DNA of 64,000 nt from CAVVYJ01 sp963752495 (GTDB lineage Bacteria; Pseudomonadota; Gammaproteobacteria; Burkholderiales; Methylophilaceae): NCBI GenBank assembly GCA_963752495.1, contig CAVVYJ010000004.1, positions 40,453-104,452 on the forward strand, written 5' to 3'. The notes beneath the pieces are model-generated. The model saw only the letters and a program-made list of their open reading frames with translations, was not told the DNA's origin and searched no databases. This document shows positions 1 to 8,885 of this stretch, piece after piece. Within the stretch, counting starts at the first letter, position 1; every line of letters starts with the position of its first letter. The translations under genes were made by a program, and so were the position numbers.

Positions 1-326
1 GTTGTGTTTGGGCTGATGGGTTCGATTTGTATTTCTATTTTTCGCTCATCAGTTTTGGCTGTAATGATTCGTACATTCTTTTTATCCGGCTTGCCTTCAG
101 AAACCACCTTAATTTTCATCCGCCCAAGCGCGCTAATAGTGGCTGTTTTAACTTTGGGTGCGGTAGTGGTGAATGTGCGGTAAGTAATGCCGTTGATGGT
201 GTGACTGATGGCAGCAGAGCCACCCATGCCTGCGGCTGTGGTAGCCGCCGCCACACAGCCAGCTAGATTGCTGGCTAAGAGCATTATTAGTGCAAACCCC
301 CAATATTTTTTAAGCACAAACATCAT
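1..326 (-). CDS. DUF3568-type lipoprotein, partial (runs off the left edge)
   Basis: Reading the minus strand from about 326 to the window edge gives an open frame of about 108 codons with no stop. It starts with a basic, hydrophobic signal and a lipobox-like NLAGC at about residues 20-24. Next comes a small Ala/Gly/Thr-rich stretch and a beta-rich segment with a TYRTFTT motif, as in the DUF3568 family of small Gram-negative lipoproteins. GGAG directly abuts the first ATG (326), so the second ATG (323) or the GTG at 317 may be the true start. The function of the family is unknown to me. It is divergent from the regulator gene at 507. Confidence 0.6.
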   Translation of the reverse strand, partial: MMFVLKKYWGFALIMLLASNLAGCVAAATTAAGMGGSAAISHTINGITYRTFTTTAPKVKTATISALGRMKIKVVSEGKPDKKNVRIITAKTDERKIEIQIEPISPNT

Positions 327-442
327 CTCCGGCTCTTTTTACGAGTAGGTAACATGTAGATTGACTAGTTTTATTTTAAACGTCAATCAAAAAGTTATAT
401 AAACCATATCTCTTATATCAATCACTATTTTTTGTTGCGTAC

Positions 443-471
443 TTGACACAAAGTTTACGAAAGCGTATAAA
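443..471 (+). promoter_or_regulatory. Sigma-70 promoter of the ArsR-type regulator gene
   Basis: A perfect TTGACA (443-448) is followed after 17 bp by TATAAA (466-471). The predicted transcript start is near 478, about 29 nt before the ATG at 507. The -10 element lies inside the left arm of the inverted repeat at 466-503. Confidence 0.8.
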
Positions 472-503
472 ACCATTTAGTTAATTAACCTAATGGTTTT
501 ATA
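466..503. promoter_or_regulatory. Inverted-repeat operator over the -10 of the ArsR-type gene
   Basis: Two perfect 12-nt arms, TATAAAACCATT (466-477) and AATGGTTTTATA (492-503), flank a 14-nt centre that contains the palindrome TTAATTAA. The left arm covers the -10 box, so a bound repressor would block RNA polymerase. Transcription should begin inside the repeat, so a DNA operator is more likely than an RNA hairpin. Autorepression by the downstream regulator is the inferred role. Confidence 0.7.
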
Positions 504-506
504 TTA

Positions 507-848
507 ATGACACCCAATCAACTCAATGCTACATTTTCTGCACTTGCCGACCCCACACGTAGGGCAATATTGGCGCGCCTTGCGGCGGGAGAGGCTTCTG
601 TTAACGAGCTTGCAGAACCTTTCGATATGAGCCTACCCGCCGTAACCAAACATCTTAAAGTGTTGCAACGCGCGGGTTTGATTTCGCAAAGCCGTTTGGC
701 GCAACAGCGCCCTTGCAAGCTAGAAGCCGCGCCGTTGCAAGAAGCGGTGAACTGGATTGAGCAATACCGCCAGTTTTGGGAGCAGCGCTTAGACCAGCTC
801 GATAGTTATCTTAAAACTTTACAAGCGCAGGAGAAAAACAATGAATAA
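507..848 (+). CDS. ArsR-family winged-helix transcriptional regulator
   Basis: This 113-residue protein has the ArsR/SmtB winged helix: an ADPTRRAILARL start of helix 1, then a recognition region reading SLPAVTKHLKVLQRAGL. No metal-binding Cys cluster is visible, so it belongs to the metal-free subgroup often encoded beside SRPBCC (AHSA1-like) proteins. No Shine-Dalgarno sequence precedes the ATG, because a palindromic operator ends 3 nt upstream. Its 3' end overlaps the next gene by 8 nt, implying co-transcription and translational coupling. The ligand is unknown; DNA binding to the upstream repeat is inferred. Confidence 0.85.
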   Translation: MTPNQLNATFSALADPTRRAILARLAAGEASVNELAEPFDMSLPAVTKHLKVLQRAGLISQSRLAQQRPCKLEAAPLQEAVNWIEQYRQFWEQRLDQLDSYLKTLQAQEKNNE

Positions 849-1293
849 TAACGACCGAGAAGTTATTATCACGCGTGTGCTCGCCGCACCTCGTGAACTC
901 GTCTGGAAGGCGATGACCGACCCTAAGCATATCGTCAATTACTGGGGACCGAATGGTTTTACGACGACGATTGAAAGCATGGATTTACGGATCAATGGCG
1001 AGTGGTGGTACACCATGATAGGTCCGGATGGTACGTGCTATCCAAATCACTCAGTGTTTAAAGAAATTGTGCCTCTTTCAAAGTTGGTATACGACCATGG
1101 CGATGGCGAGCGCATCTGGTTTGAGCAAACCATTACCCTGCAAGATGTTGAAGGCGGCACTTTGGTAACACTACGTCATCTATTCCCCAGCAAAGAAGAA
1201 CGCGATTTGGTGGTGGAGAAATACGGCGCCATTGAGGGCGGCAAACAACATTTGGCAAAACTCGAAACTTACATTAAGGAGAAATTAGCATGA
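841..1293 (+). CDS. SRPBCC (AHSA1-like) domain protein
   Basis: A 150-residue single-domain protein with the START/Bet v1-like AHSA1 signature. It opens with I-T-R-V-L-A-A-P-R-E-L-V-W-K-A at about residues 10-24, then YWGP, and ends in the long C-terminal helix. Such domains bind hydrophobic ligands in a helix-grip cavity; no specific ligand can be assigned. It overlaps the regulator gene upstream and the next SRPBCC gene downstream (ATGA), so it is the second gene of a tight operon. It is cytoplasmic, with no signal peptide. Confidence 0.8.
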   Translation: MNNNDREVIITRVLAAPRELVWKAMTDPKHIVNYWGPNGFTTTIESMDLRINGEWWYTMIGPDGTCYPNHSVFKEIVPLSKLVYDHGDGERIWFEQTITLQDVEGGTLVTLRHLFPSKEERDLVVEKYGAIEGGKQHLAKLETYIKEKLA

Positions 1294-1796
1294 GCAAACC
1301 ACAAATTAACCCCGAGCTAGACCTTTATTTTGAGCGCATTGTAGATGTGCCGCCTGAACTGGTTTGGAAAGCGTGGACAGTACCCGAGCATATGCTGCCG
1401 TGGTTTTGCCCACTGCCTTGGAAAACCGTGGAAGTCGAGGTGGATTTGCGACCGGGCGGCAAGTTTTACACGGTGATGCAATCACCAGAAGGGCAAAAAT
1501 TTCCCAGTATGGGGTGCTATTTGGAAATTGTGGAAAATTCTCGCCTTACCTGGACAAACGCGCTAGCGCCTGGTTTTCGCCCTGTGCCAGAGCCGGAAAC
1601 TCAACCTGGCCACGAATGCGCAGAATTTTTGTTTACCGCGACGATTATGTTGGAAAAACACGGCAATGGCACAAAATATGCCGCACTTGCCAAACACCGC
1701 GACAAAGCAGCCAAAGTGAGACACGCGGAAATGGGTTTTGAAGATGGCTGGGGAACCTGTCTTGATCAGTTGGTTGCAATGGTGAAAACTTGGTAA
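1290..1796 (+). CDS. Second SRPBCC (AHSA1-like) domain protein
   Basis: A 168-residue AHSA1-type protein with the same opening pattern as its neighbour (FERIVDVPPELVWKAWT) and a C-terminal helix ending in GWGTCLDQLVAMV. Its ATG overlaps the preceding stop (ATGA) and GGAG lies just upstream. The two adjacent SRPBCC genes are divergent paralogues. Their arrangement behind an ArsR-type gene is a recurring bacterial layout, but the ligand and role are unknown. Confidence 0.8.
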   Translation: MSKPQINPELDLYFERIVDVPPELVWKAWTVPEHMLPWFCPLPWKTVEVEVDLRPGGKFYTVMQSPEGQKFPSMGCYLEIVENSRLTWTNALAPGFRPVPEPETQPGHECAEFLFTATIMLEKHGNGTKYAALAKHRDKAAKVRHAEMGFEDGWGTCLDQLVAMVKTW

Positions 1797-1906
1797 AAAT
1801 GACGTTTTCGGATATGCTCAAACATCCTCAATGGATATTGGCTATCCAGAGCTATTTATATAAAATTATTTAAGTGGAATTTGATCAAATAAAATAGGAG
1901 AACGCG

Positions 1907-2434
1907 ATGTGGAGATTAATTGTTATTCTTGTTTTACTGGTAATTGCTGTTTTACTTATTTATGCATCAACCCGTCCAAGTACTTTTAGAACACAACGAT
2001 CCACCAGTATCAAAGCCTCTGCCGACAAGATTTTTGCCATTATTAATGATCACATCAACTGGGCATCTTGGTCGCCTTGGCAAAAGCTCGACCCAAATAT
2101 GCAAAGTACCATTAGCACACCAAGTAGCGGCGTCGGTGCTACCTATGAATGGATAGGCAATAGCAAGGCGGGTGCAGGGCGTGTAACCATCATTGAAAGC
2201 CTGTCACCATCCAAAATCAGGTCGCATCTGGAAATGTTTAAACCATTTAAAGCGGAAAATAGTGTGGAATTTACGCTAGAACAGTTGGGCGATAGCACAA
2301 ACGTTACTTGGGAAATGTCTGGTAGGCAAAACCTGATGATGAAGGTAATGGGAATATTTGTTAATTGTAACGATATGGTGGGTAAAGATTTTGAAGCAGG
2401 GCTGGCAAATTTGAAGACGATTGCAGAAAAATAG
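1907..2434 (+). CDS. Membrane-anchored SRPBCC / polyketide cyclase-like protein
   Basis: A 175-residue protein. Residues 3-20 form one strongly hydrophobic segment (LIVILVLLVIAVLLIYA), which should anchor it in the inner membrane with the rest outside the cytoplasm. The body is a Polyketide_cyc2/SRPBCC domain, with FRTQRSTSIKA at its start and a WASWSPW motif at about residues 52-58. TAGGAG precedes the ATG at good spacing. A 110-bp gap separates it from the two upstream SRPBCC genes, so it may have its own promoter. The ligand is unknown. Confidence 0.7.
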   Translation: MWRLIVILVLLVIAVLLIYASTRPSTFRTQRSTSIKASADKIFAIINDHINWASWSPWQKLDPNMQSTISTPSSGVGATYEWIGNSKAGAGRVTIIESLSPSKIRSHLEMFKPFKAENSVEFTLEQLGDSTNVTWEMSGRQNLMMKVMGIFVNCNDMVGKDFEAGLANLKTIAEK

Positions 2435-2444
2435 GCGTTAATCT

Positions 2445-3074
2445 TTAATGTAAGCAATCTTTCCAAAAGTAATAGAATTCGCGCACAACCACCAAAAATA
2501 GTTGTTTGATTTTTTCAATTTTAAATAACGGTAAGGTAATGTCTACCGCCATGCGATAGGTTTTATTGTTTTTTTCTGGCGCATCTCTTAGCCGCAGCAA
2601 TATGATTTTTGCCATTTTAATGCGCGTATCAATCACCAAGTCATCCGCACCACGGTTTTGCAGCGATTTTGTGTATGATTTCAAGGCGTTGCTTTCACCT
2701 TTGTTGAACACTTCACTGTCTAAGGTTTTAGTAAGTGTATCTAACGAGGTCGATAATGGTCTCCATTTAATGGATTGAATATCAAAGCCAAAATGCAAGT
2801 CAAAAGCGGCAATCGCTTTAATATCGCTTATCCAAAATGGATAAAACTCCCGCGCAGTGTTTTGGCACTCCAATTTATCGATGAGCGATACGGTTTCGAG
2901 CGCCTTATCCAAAGCCAGCCCATAATTTGCACGTTCTAACGCTTGGCCAGCAAGATGTTCTGCGAGCCTATCTAAAAATAATGAGCGCTTGTAAAGCATG
3001 CCACTCGCCGCGCCTTTGTTTTGCAAAAGCTTTAAATAGGCATTGATAGCCTCTTTTTCACGGTTATTTTTCAT
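2445..3074 (-). CDS. Conserved hypothetical protein, paralogue of the gene at 22308
   Basis: A 209-residue soluble, mostly helical protein that I do not recognise. It resembles the product at 22308-22955 along its whole length. Shared blocks are an N-terminal KEKA-(L/I)NAYxK-xLQ, AREF(Y/F)PFW, LRLRD, YRMAV(E/D)(V/I)TLPLF and a C-terminal VREF(Y/F)Y(F/I)W. No signal peptide or catalytic motif is visible. It stands alone, convergent with the SRPBCC gene (10-bp gap). The duplication suggests a lineage-specific family; the function is unknown. Confidence 0.7.
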   Translation of the reverse strand: MKNNREKEAINAYLKLLQNKGAASGMLYKRSLFLDRLAEHLAGQALERANYGLALDKALETVSLIDKLECQNTAREFYPFWISDIKAIAAFDLHFGFDIQSIKWRPLSTSLDTLTKTLDSEVFNKGESNALKSYTKSLQNRGADDLVIDTRIKMAKIILLRLRDAPEKNNKTYRMAVDITLPLFKIEKIKQLFLVVVREFYYFWKDCLH

Positions 3075-3304
3075 ATGTTATGTGGTCAAGAAAGAAGTGA
3101 TGCTCAGCTGTGTTATGGGGACTAGAACATTTTATTTGGAATCAATCAATTTTAATGTAACAAATAAGGCAGCAAAAGTATGACTGCTCCGCACTTTAAA
3201 AAAACTCGCGTCAAGGATAATTAGGTTGTGGAATGGCTGAGGCTGCATATGGCAGAAACCTTAACTATTTAATTTGACAAAGTTTTGCGGGTGCTGGAGT
3301 TTTG

Positions 3305-4633
3305 ATGAATAAAATATTTGCAATTTCGCTATTATTTTTTGCTGCTATCGCCAATAGCCACGCGGCACAATGGGTGAAATTGCAAGACAATAATGGCGCA
3401 AAGCTGATGCTGGACAAGCAATCGGTTTTGGAAGTGGATAAGCTCAAAAGAGCATGGATTAAAATCGCCTATAAAACACCACAAACCAATATTGAGGTAG
3501 CCGAAAAAACCTATAACTTATCTAAATTGCTTTGGTTTTTTGATTGCACAACGCAAAAAGCAGCCACTTCTCAGGTGTTCCAGTTTTCTAACGATGAGCT
3601 GATTTATTCTGCGGCAGTAGATTCTAAAATGGCTAAATTTATAGAACCAGTACCAGAGACGGAGATTGATGTCGCCATGCGCTATGTATGCGGTGTAAAT
3701 GTGCCAACCGAAGTTGCTGAAGAGAAGCCTGCAACTGAGCCAGTTAAAGTTGTCAAACCAGAGCAGCCTAAATCTGAAGTTGAAGCTGAAACTGAAGCAA
3801 AAGAGCCTAAAACTGATAAGAAAGGGACTGCTGCCGAGAAGCCTGCGCTCAGCAAGGCGAAGGTTGTAGAAGCACTAACATCTGCGGCGACAAAATCTGA
3901 AAAAATTGCGATTAAACCCGTGGTCGAAACCAAACCCAAGCCAGAAGTTAAATCTGCTGGTAATAAACACTGGACTTATGAAGGTAAGGAAGGTCCGGAG
4001 TTTTGGGGAAAACTTAGCTCGGATTATATGTCCTGTGATTTAGGACGTAATCAATCGCCAATCAACATCGATAAAACTGTGCAGGCGGTATTAAAGCCGC
4101 TTAAGACTTTTCAGCGGTTTCCAGCCAGCGATGTCGTCAATAATGGGCACACCATTCAGGTTAATTTCAAGCCTGGTAACATGGTGGTGCTAGACACGGT
4201 GCTTTACCACCTGCGCCAAATGCACTTTCATTCACCTAGCGAGAATACGATTCGCGGCAAATCTTACCCGCTAGAAGCGCATTTTGTGCACGAAGACGCA
4301 AAAGGAAATTTAACGGTGGTGGCGGTCATGTTTGAAGAAGGCAAAGCGAATGATGCGCTCACTAGGGTTTGGCAACAAATGTCTGCTGAACTCAATATTC
4401 CAAGCCCATTAAAAAGTCGCGTAGTGCCAAGTGAGCTTTCGCCACAAAGTAGCGGCTACTATCGTTATAGCGGCTCTTTAACAACGCCACCCTGCAGTGA
4501 AGGCGTGAGTTGGATTGTGATGAAAACGCCTATGACAGCATCTAAAACACAGATTGATGCGTTTAAGAATGTTGTGCACCATGATAATAATCGGCCAGTG
4601 CAAGCACTAAACGGCAGAATGATTGTGGAATAG
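3305..4633 (+). CDS. Alpha-type carbonic anhydrase with an N-terminal adhesin-E-like domain
   Basis: This 442-residue exported protein should interconvert CO2 and bicarbonate in the periplasm. A signal peptide (about residues 1-20, ending NSHA) leads to a domain of about 110 residues like the surface-adhesin E fold found in small periplasmic proteins. A Lys/Glu/Pro/Ala-rich linker follows (about 130-220), then a complete alpha-carbonic anhydrase domain. Zinc ligands are visible as HFH in QMHFHSPSEN and as the H of EAHFVHED; NQSPINI and TTPPCSEGV are also present. GGAG lies 6 nt before the ATG at 3305. Joining the two domains is unusual. It is convergent with trhO. Confidence 0.85.
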   Translation: MNKIFAISLLFFAAIANSHAAQWVKLQDNNGAKLMLDKQSVLEVDKLKRAWIKIAYKTPQTNIEVAEKTYNLSKLLWFFDCTTQKAATSQVFQFSNDELIYSAAVDSKMAKFIEPVPETEIDVAMRYVCGVNVPTEVAEEKPATEPVKVVKPEQPKSEVEAETEAKEPKTDKKGTAAEKPALSKAKVVEALTSAATKSEKIAIKPVVETKPKPEVKSAGNKHWTYEGKEGPEFWGKLSSDYMSCDLGRNQSPINIDKTVQAVLKPLKTFQRFPASDVVNNGHTIQVNFKPGNMVVLDTVLYHLRQMHFHSPSENTIRGKSYPLEAHFVHEDAKGNLTVVAVMFEEGKANDALTRVWQQMSAELNIPSPLKSRVVPSELSPQSSGYYRYSGSLTTPPCSEGVSWIVMKTPMTASKTQIDAFKNVVHHDNNRPVQALNGRMIVE

Positions 4634-4638
4634 GTCAG

Positions 4639-5598
4639 CTAAAGGTTAGTGAGCTTTAGTTGCTTTTTGCCAATATGATTTTCGCCGCGCTGCTTTGCCA
4701 AAATCACTTGCTTTTGACGTTCTGTTAAGCTGCGCTTCTTTTCTTCCGTTAGGCTGTCGTAGCAGTGCGGGCACGATATTCCTGGTGTGTACTCCGGGCT
4801 TTGCAATTCTTCAGGGGAAAGCGGCATGCGACAGGCGAAGCATTGATCAAACTCGCCCACTTCCAAGCCGTGTTTAACTGCTACTCGCTGGTCAAATACA
4901 AAGCACTCACCTTGCCACAAGCTTTCTTCTTGTGGCACGGTCTCCAGATATTTCAGTATTCCACCTTCCAGATGGTAGACCTCTTCAAATCCTTGCATTT
5001 TCATAAAGCTGGATGCTTTTTCACAACGAATACCACCTGTGCAAAACATCGCTACTTTTTTATGTTTGTTAGTATCAAGGTTATCCGCGACAAATTTTGG
5101 GAATTCTCTAAAAGTGTTGGTTTTAGGGTCAACTGCGCCCTTAAATGTGCCAATGTGTACCTCGTAGTCATTGCGCGTGTCGAGTAAAATGACCTCCGGG
5201 TCGCTGATGAGCGCGTTCCAGTCTTCAGGCTTAACATACGTGCCAACTGATTGATTGGGATCTACTTCGGGCAAGCCCATAGTGACGATTTCTTTTTTGA
5301 GCTTCACTTTCATGCGGTAGAACGGGTGTTCGTCTGCATAGGATTCTTTGTGCTCAAGATTTGAAAATTTACCTGCAAAAACAGGGTCAGTGCGTAGGTA
5401 GTTCAAAACAGCCTGAATGTCTTCAGGTAGGCCGGCAATTGTACCGTTAATGCCCTCTAGTGCGAGCAATAAAGTTCCTTTGATATTGTAGCGCTCGCAT
5501 GCCTCTAGAATAGGCGCTTGCAGACTATTGTAATCTGGCAGGCTAACAAATTTATAAAGTGCAGCTGTGAGGTATTTTCCAAGATGTATTTGTGGCAT
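4639..5598 (-). CDS. trhO: tRNA uridine(34) hydroxylase (rhodanese family)
   Basis: A 319-residue protein of the TrhO/YceA family, which makes 5-hydroxyuridine at the wobble position of some tRNAs. An N-terminal acylphosphatase-like region (NIKGTLLLALEGINGTIAG) precedes a rhodanese domain with LLDTRNDYE and the active-site loop FCTGGIRCEKAS. A C-terminal Cys-rich segment (CFACRMPL... CPHCYD) is typical of the family. Length is normal. It is transcribed alone, convergent with the carbonic anhydrase gene. Confidence 0.9.
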   Translation of the reverse strand: MPQIHLGKYLTAALYKFVSLPDYNSLQAPILEACERYNIKGTLLLALEGINGTIAGLPEDIQAVLNYLRTDPVFAGKFSNLEHKESYADEHPFYRMKVKLKKEIVTMGLPEVDPNQSVGTYVKPEDWNALISDPEVILLDTRNDYEVHIGTFKGAVDPKTNTFREFPKFVADNLDTNKHKKVAMFCTGGIRCEKASSFMKMQGFEEVYHLEGGILKYLETVPQEESLWQGECFVFDQRVAVKHGLEVGEFDQCFACRMPLSPEELQSPEYTPGISCPHCYDSLTEEKKRSLTERQKQVILAKQRGENHIGKKQLKLTNL

Positions 5599-5660
5599 GG
5601 TCTTACATATTTCAATAGCAAAGTATCATTTTAACACTTTGCTTTGATGCGTAAAAGTGG

Positions 5661-6333
5661 TTACTTCAGCACGAGAATCTCGCCCCTGCCATTAACGCCC
5701 AAATCGCCCGCAAAACGCTCCACACGGTTGGTTGCGATTGCAGCCGAATTTTTTGCTCAAGGGTGAAATTGCTTTAAATAGCAGACTTAAATAAGGCAAA
5801 GTGTGCATGCCGCAGCTTTGAATCGTTGCGTGCAATGAGGGCTCTTTGGTGACCAAAATTGTGCCGCGTCGCATGGCAAAGCCGGTATGAGTGCCAGTAT
5901 TGCCCAATACGCCAATCGTACCTGCAATCATGCGGCTGGCGGCATAATGTCCTACAGAACCTTCAACTAGTATGATTCCACGGCGCATCTTATCGCCTAC
6001 GCGATCTCCCGCGTTGCCTTGGCAAACAATCACGCCGTTTTGCATGTTGGCGCCTAAAAAGTCGCCTACATTACCTTCAATAGTGATTTGACCTTGTTTC
6101 ATCTCGTGGCCTATATAGTCGAGTTGTGAGCCCGCGTTTTTGAAAACGATAGAATTGCAATCATTTCCAGAAATTTTAAAATAATCAGTCACTTGTGCAG
6201 AGTTTTTATGTTTTCCAAGTTTGAGTTTGCCAATTTGTTCAAGCGACAAACCTTGTAAATGTTTTGGCGTGAGTTGGCTACAATCAAGTTTTGATTGCGG
6301 GGTTACCTTAAGCGTAAAAGTGAGTGCGGTCAT
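5661..6333 (-). CDS. fhcC: Formyltransferase/hydrolase complex subunit C (frameshifted near the 3' end)
   Basis: FhcC is the beta-helical subunit of the complex that moves the formyl group from tetrahydromethanopterin via methanofuran to formate. Gly-rich repeats of the GXXGXXXG type (GNVGDFLGANMQNG, GNAGDRVGDKMRRG) are clear. The frame as read would stop at 5692, but past a run of six T (5749-5754; A on the coding strand) the other frame continues as RVERFAGDLGVNGRGEIL and stops at 5661. That is the expected FhcC C-terminus. One extra A in the homopolymer explains it. The ATG overlaps the fhcD stop (ATGA). Confidence 0.85.
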
Positions 6334-7226
6334 TTTAGAACCTCGTGCAACTTAAAGAGGTGTGGCCCTAATTTTCCTCCATAATTACCTGCCGAAATTC
6401 GTTTGATACCACCTTTAGCGCCCAGTTTACAAGCGGCTTTAATGCCAACTTTCATGGCTTTGCTGATATCCTCGAAGGTCATGCCATCAATCACAATTTC
6501 CATGACGCTTTCAATGTCATCGCTGAGTTCAGTTTTTACGAGACCTTTGAGGGTGGGGCAGAAAGCGTCGTTGCTTGATGCAAACATTTTGGGATACTTG
6601 CTGCCCACTTTTGAGCCACTTCGCACCACGCCGCCGGGGAAAGGCATAATCACATTCGGTACTTTTTTCATCGCCTCAATCGCGGCTTCGCATGCCGCTA
6701 AAGCTTGCGGCTGAGAAGTCGCTAAGACTAAAAAGTTACCGCCACCAATCGCGCGCACCATGCCTGTGGTTTCTTCCGTGAGAAATTCACCATCCATCAC
6801 CGGGATACGCCAGTAGCGCTTGCCGCCTATTAGTTTAGAGGTCTGGTAGCCATCGCCAAAATAGCGCAGGTGTTTGCCTAGGCTAATCATCTCTTCTGAA
6901 TCGATACCGCTAAAGGCCGCTGCGGTAGGGCAGGTGAGGATACATTGCCCCATGCGGGTTTCAAGCTGCTGCATGAGTACTTTGCTGCCCATCGCAAACA
7001 TCAAAATGCTCACGCCAGGACGATTATCCGGTGTTTCTTTCGCGGTTAATTCTCTTTCGATACCAGCTTCCACGCCACAACCGATTACGCTGGTGGCGAA
7101 TCCTGTCATGGCGTTGGCCGCATGGTAAGCCCATTTGAGGTTCTGCGCGGTAATAATGACGCGAGTGCCACGCATATTAAATGCTTCAGCAAAAGTATCG
7201 TCGATTTGTACGCCGTTAATTTGCAC
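6330..7226 (-). CDS. fhcD: Formylmethanofuran:tetrahydromethanopterin formyltransferase (Ftr)
   Basis: FhcD (Ftr) transfers the formyl group between tetrahydromethanopterin and methanofuran in C1 oxidation. The sequence is intact, near 298 residues, with family blocks INGVQIDDTFAEAF, GCGVEAGIE, PGVSILMFAMGSK and SAGNYGGKLGPH. The frame extends upstream to a TTG, but the GTG at 7226 has AAGGGA at good spacing and gives the usual N-terminus (QINGVQIDDTF), so I start there. It overlaps fhcA by 11 nt and fhcC by 4 nt, placing it third in fhcBADC. Confidence 0.92.
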   Translation of the reverse strand: MQINGVQIDDTFAEAFNMRGTRVIITAQNLKWAYHAANAMTGFATSVIGCGVEAGIERELTAKETPDNRPGVSILMFAMGSKVLMQQLETRMGQCILTCPTAAAFSGIDSEEMISLGKHLRYFGDGYQTSKLIGGKRYWRIPVMDGEFLTEETTGMVRAIGGGNFLVLATSQPQALAACEAAIEAMKKVPNVIMPFPGGVVRSGSKVGSKYPKMFASSNDAFCPTLKGLVKTELSDDIESVMEIVIDGMTFEDISKAMKVGIKAACKLGAKGGIKRISAGNYGGKLGPHLFKLHEVLK

Positions 7227-8885
7227 GTTTTTTCCCTTTATGTGCAATCACTTGCCCACGTCCGTCTTGTGCGATTTCTTGATCGCTGATTTTAAAGTTA
7301 TCTAGCTGAATCGTATGGTATTTTTCAAAATAATCTTTTAGGCCTTTTTCTACGCCAATATCAAAGCTGGGTTTTGCCGTATGGGTCTTGCCCCATACCA
7401 CCTTAATGACTTTACCTTCTTTAACCACTAATTCGCCATCTTTGAACACATAATTAGGCTTGCTGAACATCACTTCTTTATCGGCATTCTCGGTATATAC
7501 GGTGATATCAGCCGCAGCACCAACACCCAAATGACCGCGGTCTTTCAGGCCAATCAGCTTGGCGGCGCCAGCACGTGTCATTGTGGCAATTTCATACAAG
7601 CTATATTCACGATTAATAGACGGTTAAATTACTCATTGCCTGGGCATCTAAATTGAGTTTAGCAAAAGTTTCATTTCTAAACGTTTTGTCCATTAGCAGG
7701 CGGATGAGATGCGGGTAACAGGTAAAAGGCGCGCCGTTTGGATGGTCCGTAGTGAGGAAGATGCGCCAAGGATCTTCAACGGAAAGGAAGATTTCCAGAC
7801 CAATCGCCCATTGCAAGGCATTGACATAATTTTGGTCACGATACTTAAATGGTACTACACCACAGCCTGCGTCACATTCGATATCCATAATCACCGATTT
7901 TTTCGGGTTCGCATGCTTGGCGTTTAAGTGCTGCATCATGTTGTCGCCTGATGCTGTGACAGTTTGCCCGAACAAAACCTGGCCGACATCCGCGGTGATA
8001 TGTTTGTTTTTATTGAGCGCTTCGGCGATTTGTGCTGCCGCGGAGGAGAATTTTTTATCGCCTTCCGTACCGTAACTGTGAAACTGAATATGCGTGAGGT
8101 GCATGGGCATGCCCTCACTTGCGCCCATTGTGTTGAGCGTTGTTTCAAAGTTACCGGCAACGCCAAGGTTGTTGCTATGCACGTGCAATGGTTTTGCAAT
8201 GCCAAGCTCATTTACGGCGCGGCTTAAGCTTTTTAAGATTTCACGCGGCGTAACTTGATAATGCACATTGTTTTCATCTAAATCGAGCTTGCGCTGATTA
8301 AACTTGAATGCAGAAATTCCGCCCGGATTCACCACTTTAATGCCAATCGCTTGCGTGGCGTGGAGCACCCAAGCCACATAGTCATTAATCGCCTTTTGGT
8401 CTTTTTTAGCGGTAAGCATACGCAAAAAGTAATCATCGTTACCCAGCATCGCGTAGCCACCCTTGTCAATCATAGGGGTATCGCCCATTTCCAGATGCGT
8501 TTGGCGCGCGTTTATCGGCATCATTGCCGGCTCAAAAGCTGCGGTATACCCCATCTCGATATATTTAAAGCCGGTTTCAGTCGTCGTTGGGCGTGGCAAA
8601 GTGGCTGCAATGCGGCGTACAAATATGCGCTTCTGGTTCGGTATATTGTCTAAATTCCGGCAACATCATCCGTGCAATATTCACTTTGCCGCCGCCAATG
8701 TGACTGTGCATGTCAATCGCACCAGCCATCACAACTTTTCCTTTTAAATCATAAGATTGTGTGATTTTTTCAGTGGCGCTCGGTTTGACAATAATGTATC
8801 CATCGCGGATGTAAATATCTTCCATCACACCGTTTTTATTGTGTGCGGGGTCGATGATTTTGCAATTTTTAAGATGCGTAATCAT
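7216..8885 (-). CDS. fhcA: Formyltransferase/hydrolase complex subunit A (two frameshifts)
   Basis: FhcA is the amidohydrolase-type subunit that hydrolyses formyl-methanofuran to formate. Three pieces in different frames join into one protein of about 555 residues. The N-terminus starts MITHLKNCKIIDP and carries the metal site MHSHIGGG. The middle runs from TTTETGFKYIEMGYT to SNL, and the C-terminus from SLYEIATMTRAG to GKKRAN. Removing one A at 8587-8588 and one A at 7624-7625 restores continuity (ATP-TTTETG and NLPSINREYSLYEIA). The ATG at 8885 overlaps the reconstructed fhcB stop. Confidence 0.85.

Noticed and set aside
27..266. Plus-strand open frame of 79 codons at the left end
   Set aside because: The opposite strand encodes a lipoprotein with a clear signal and DUF3568-like body over the same bases; the plus frame is compositionally a shadow.
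1832..1848. TGGATA-TTGGC-TATCCA dyad upstream of the third SRPBCC gene
   Set aside because: A 6-bp arm with a 5-nt centre is expected by chance in AT-rich sequence, and no promoter box overlaps it convincingly.
4637..4668. Imperfect hairpin between the carbonic anhydrase and trhO genes as a terminator
   Set aside because: The stem GCTAAAG/CTTTAGT is short and the T-run does not follow it directly; support is too weak to list.
7227..7247. TTG start for fhcD at 7247
   Set aside because: It has no ribosome-binding site, whereas the GTG at 7226 has AAGGGA at good spacing and gives the normal Ftr N-terminus.
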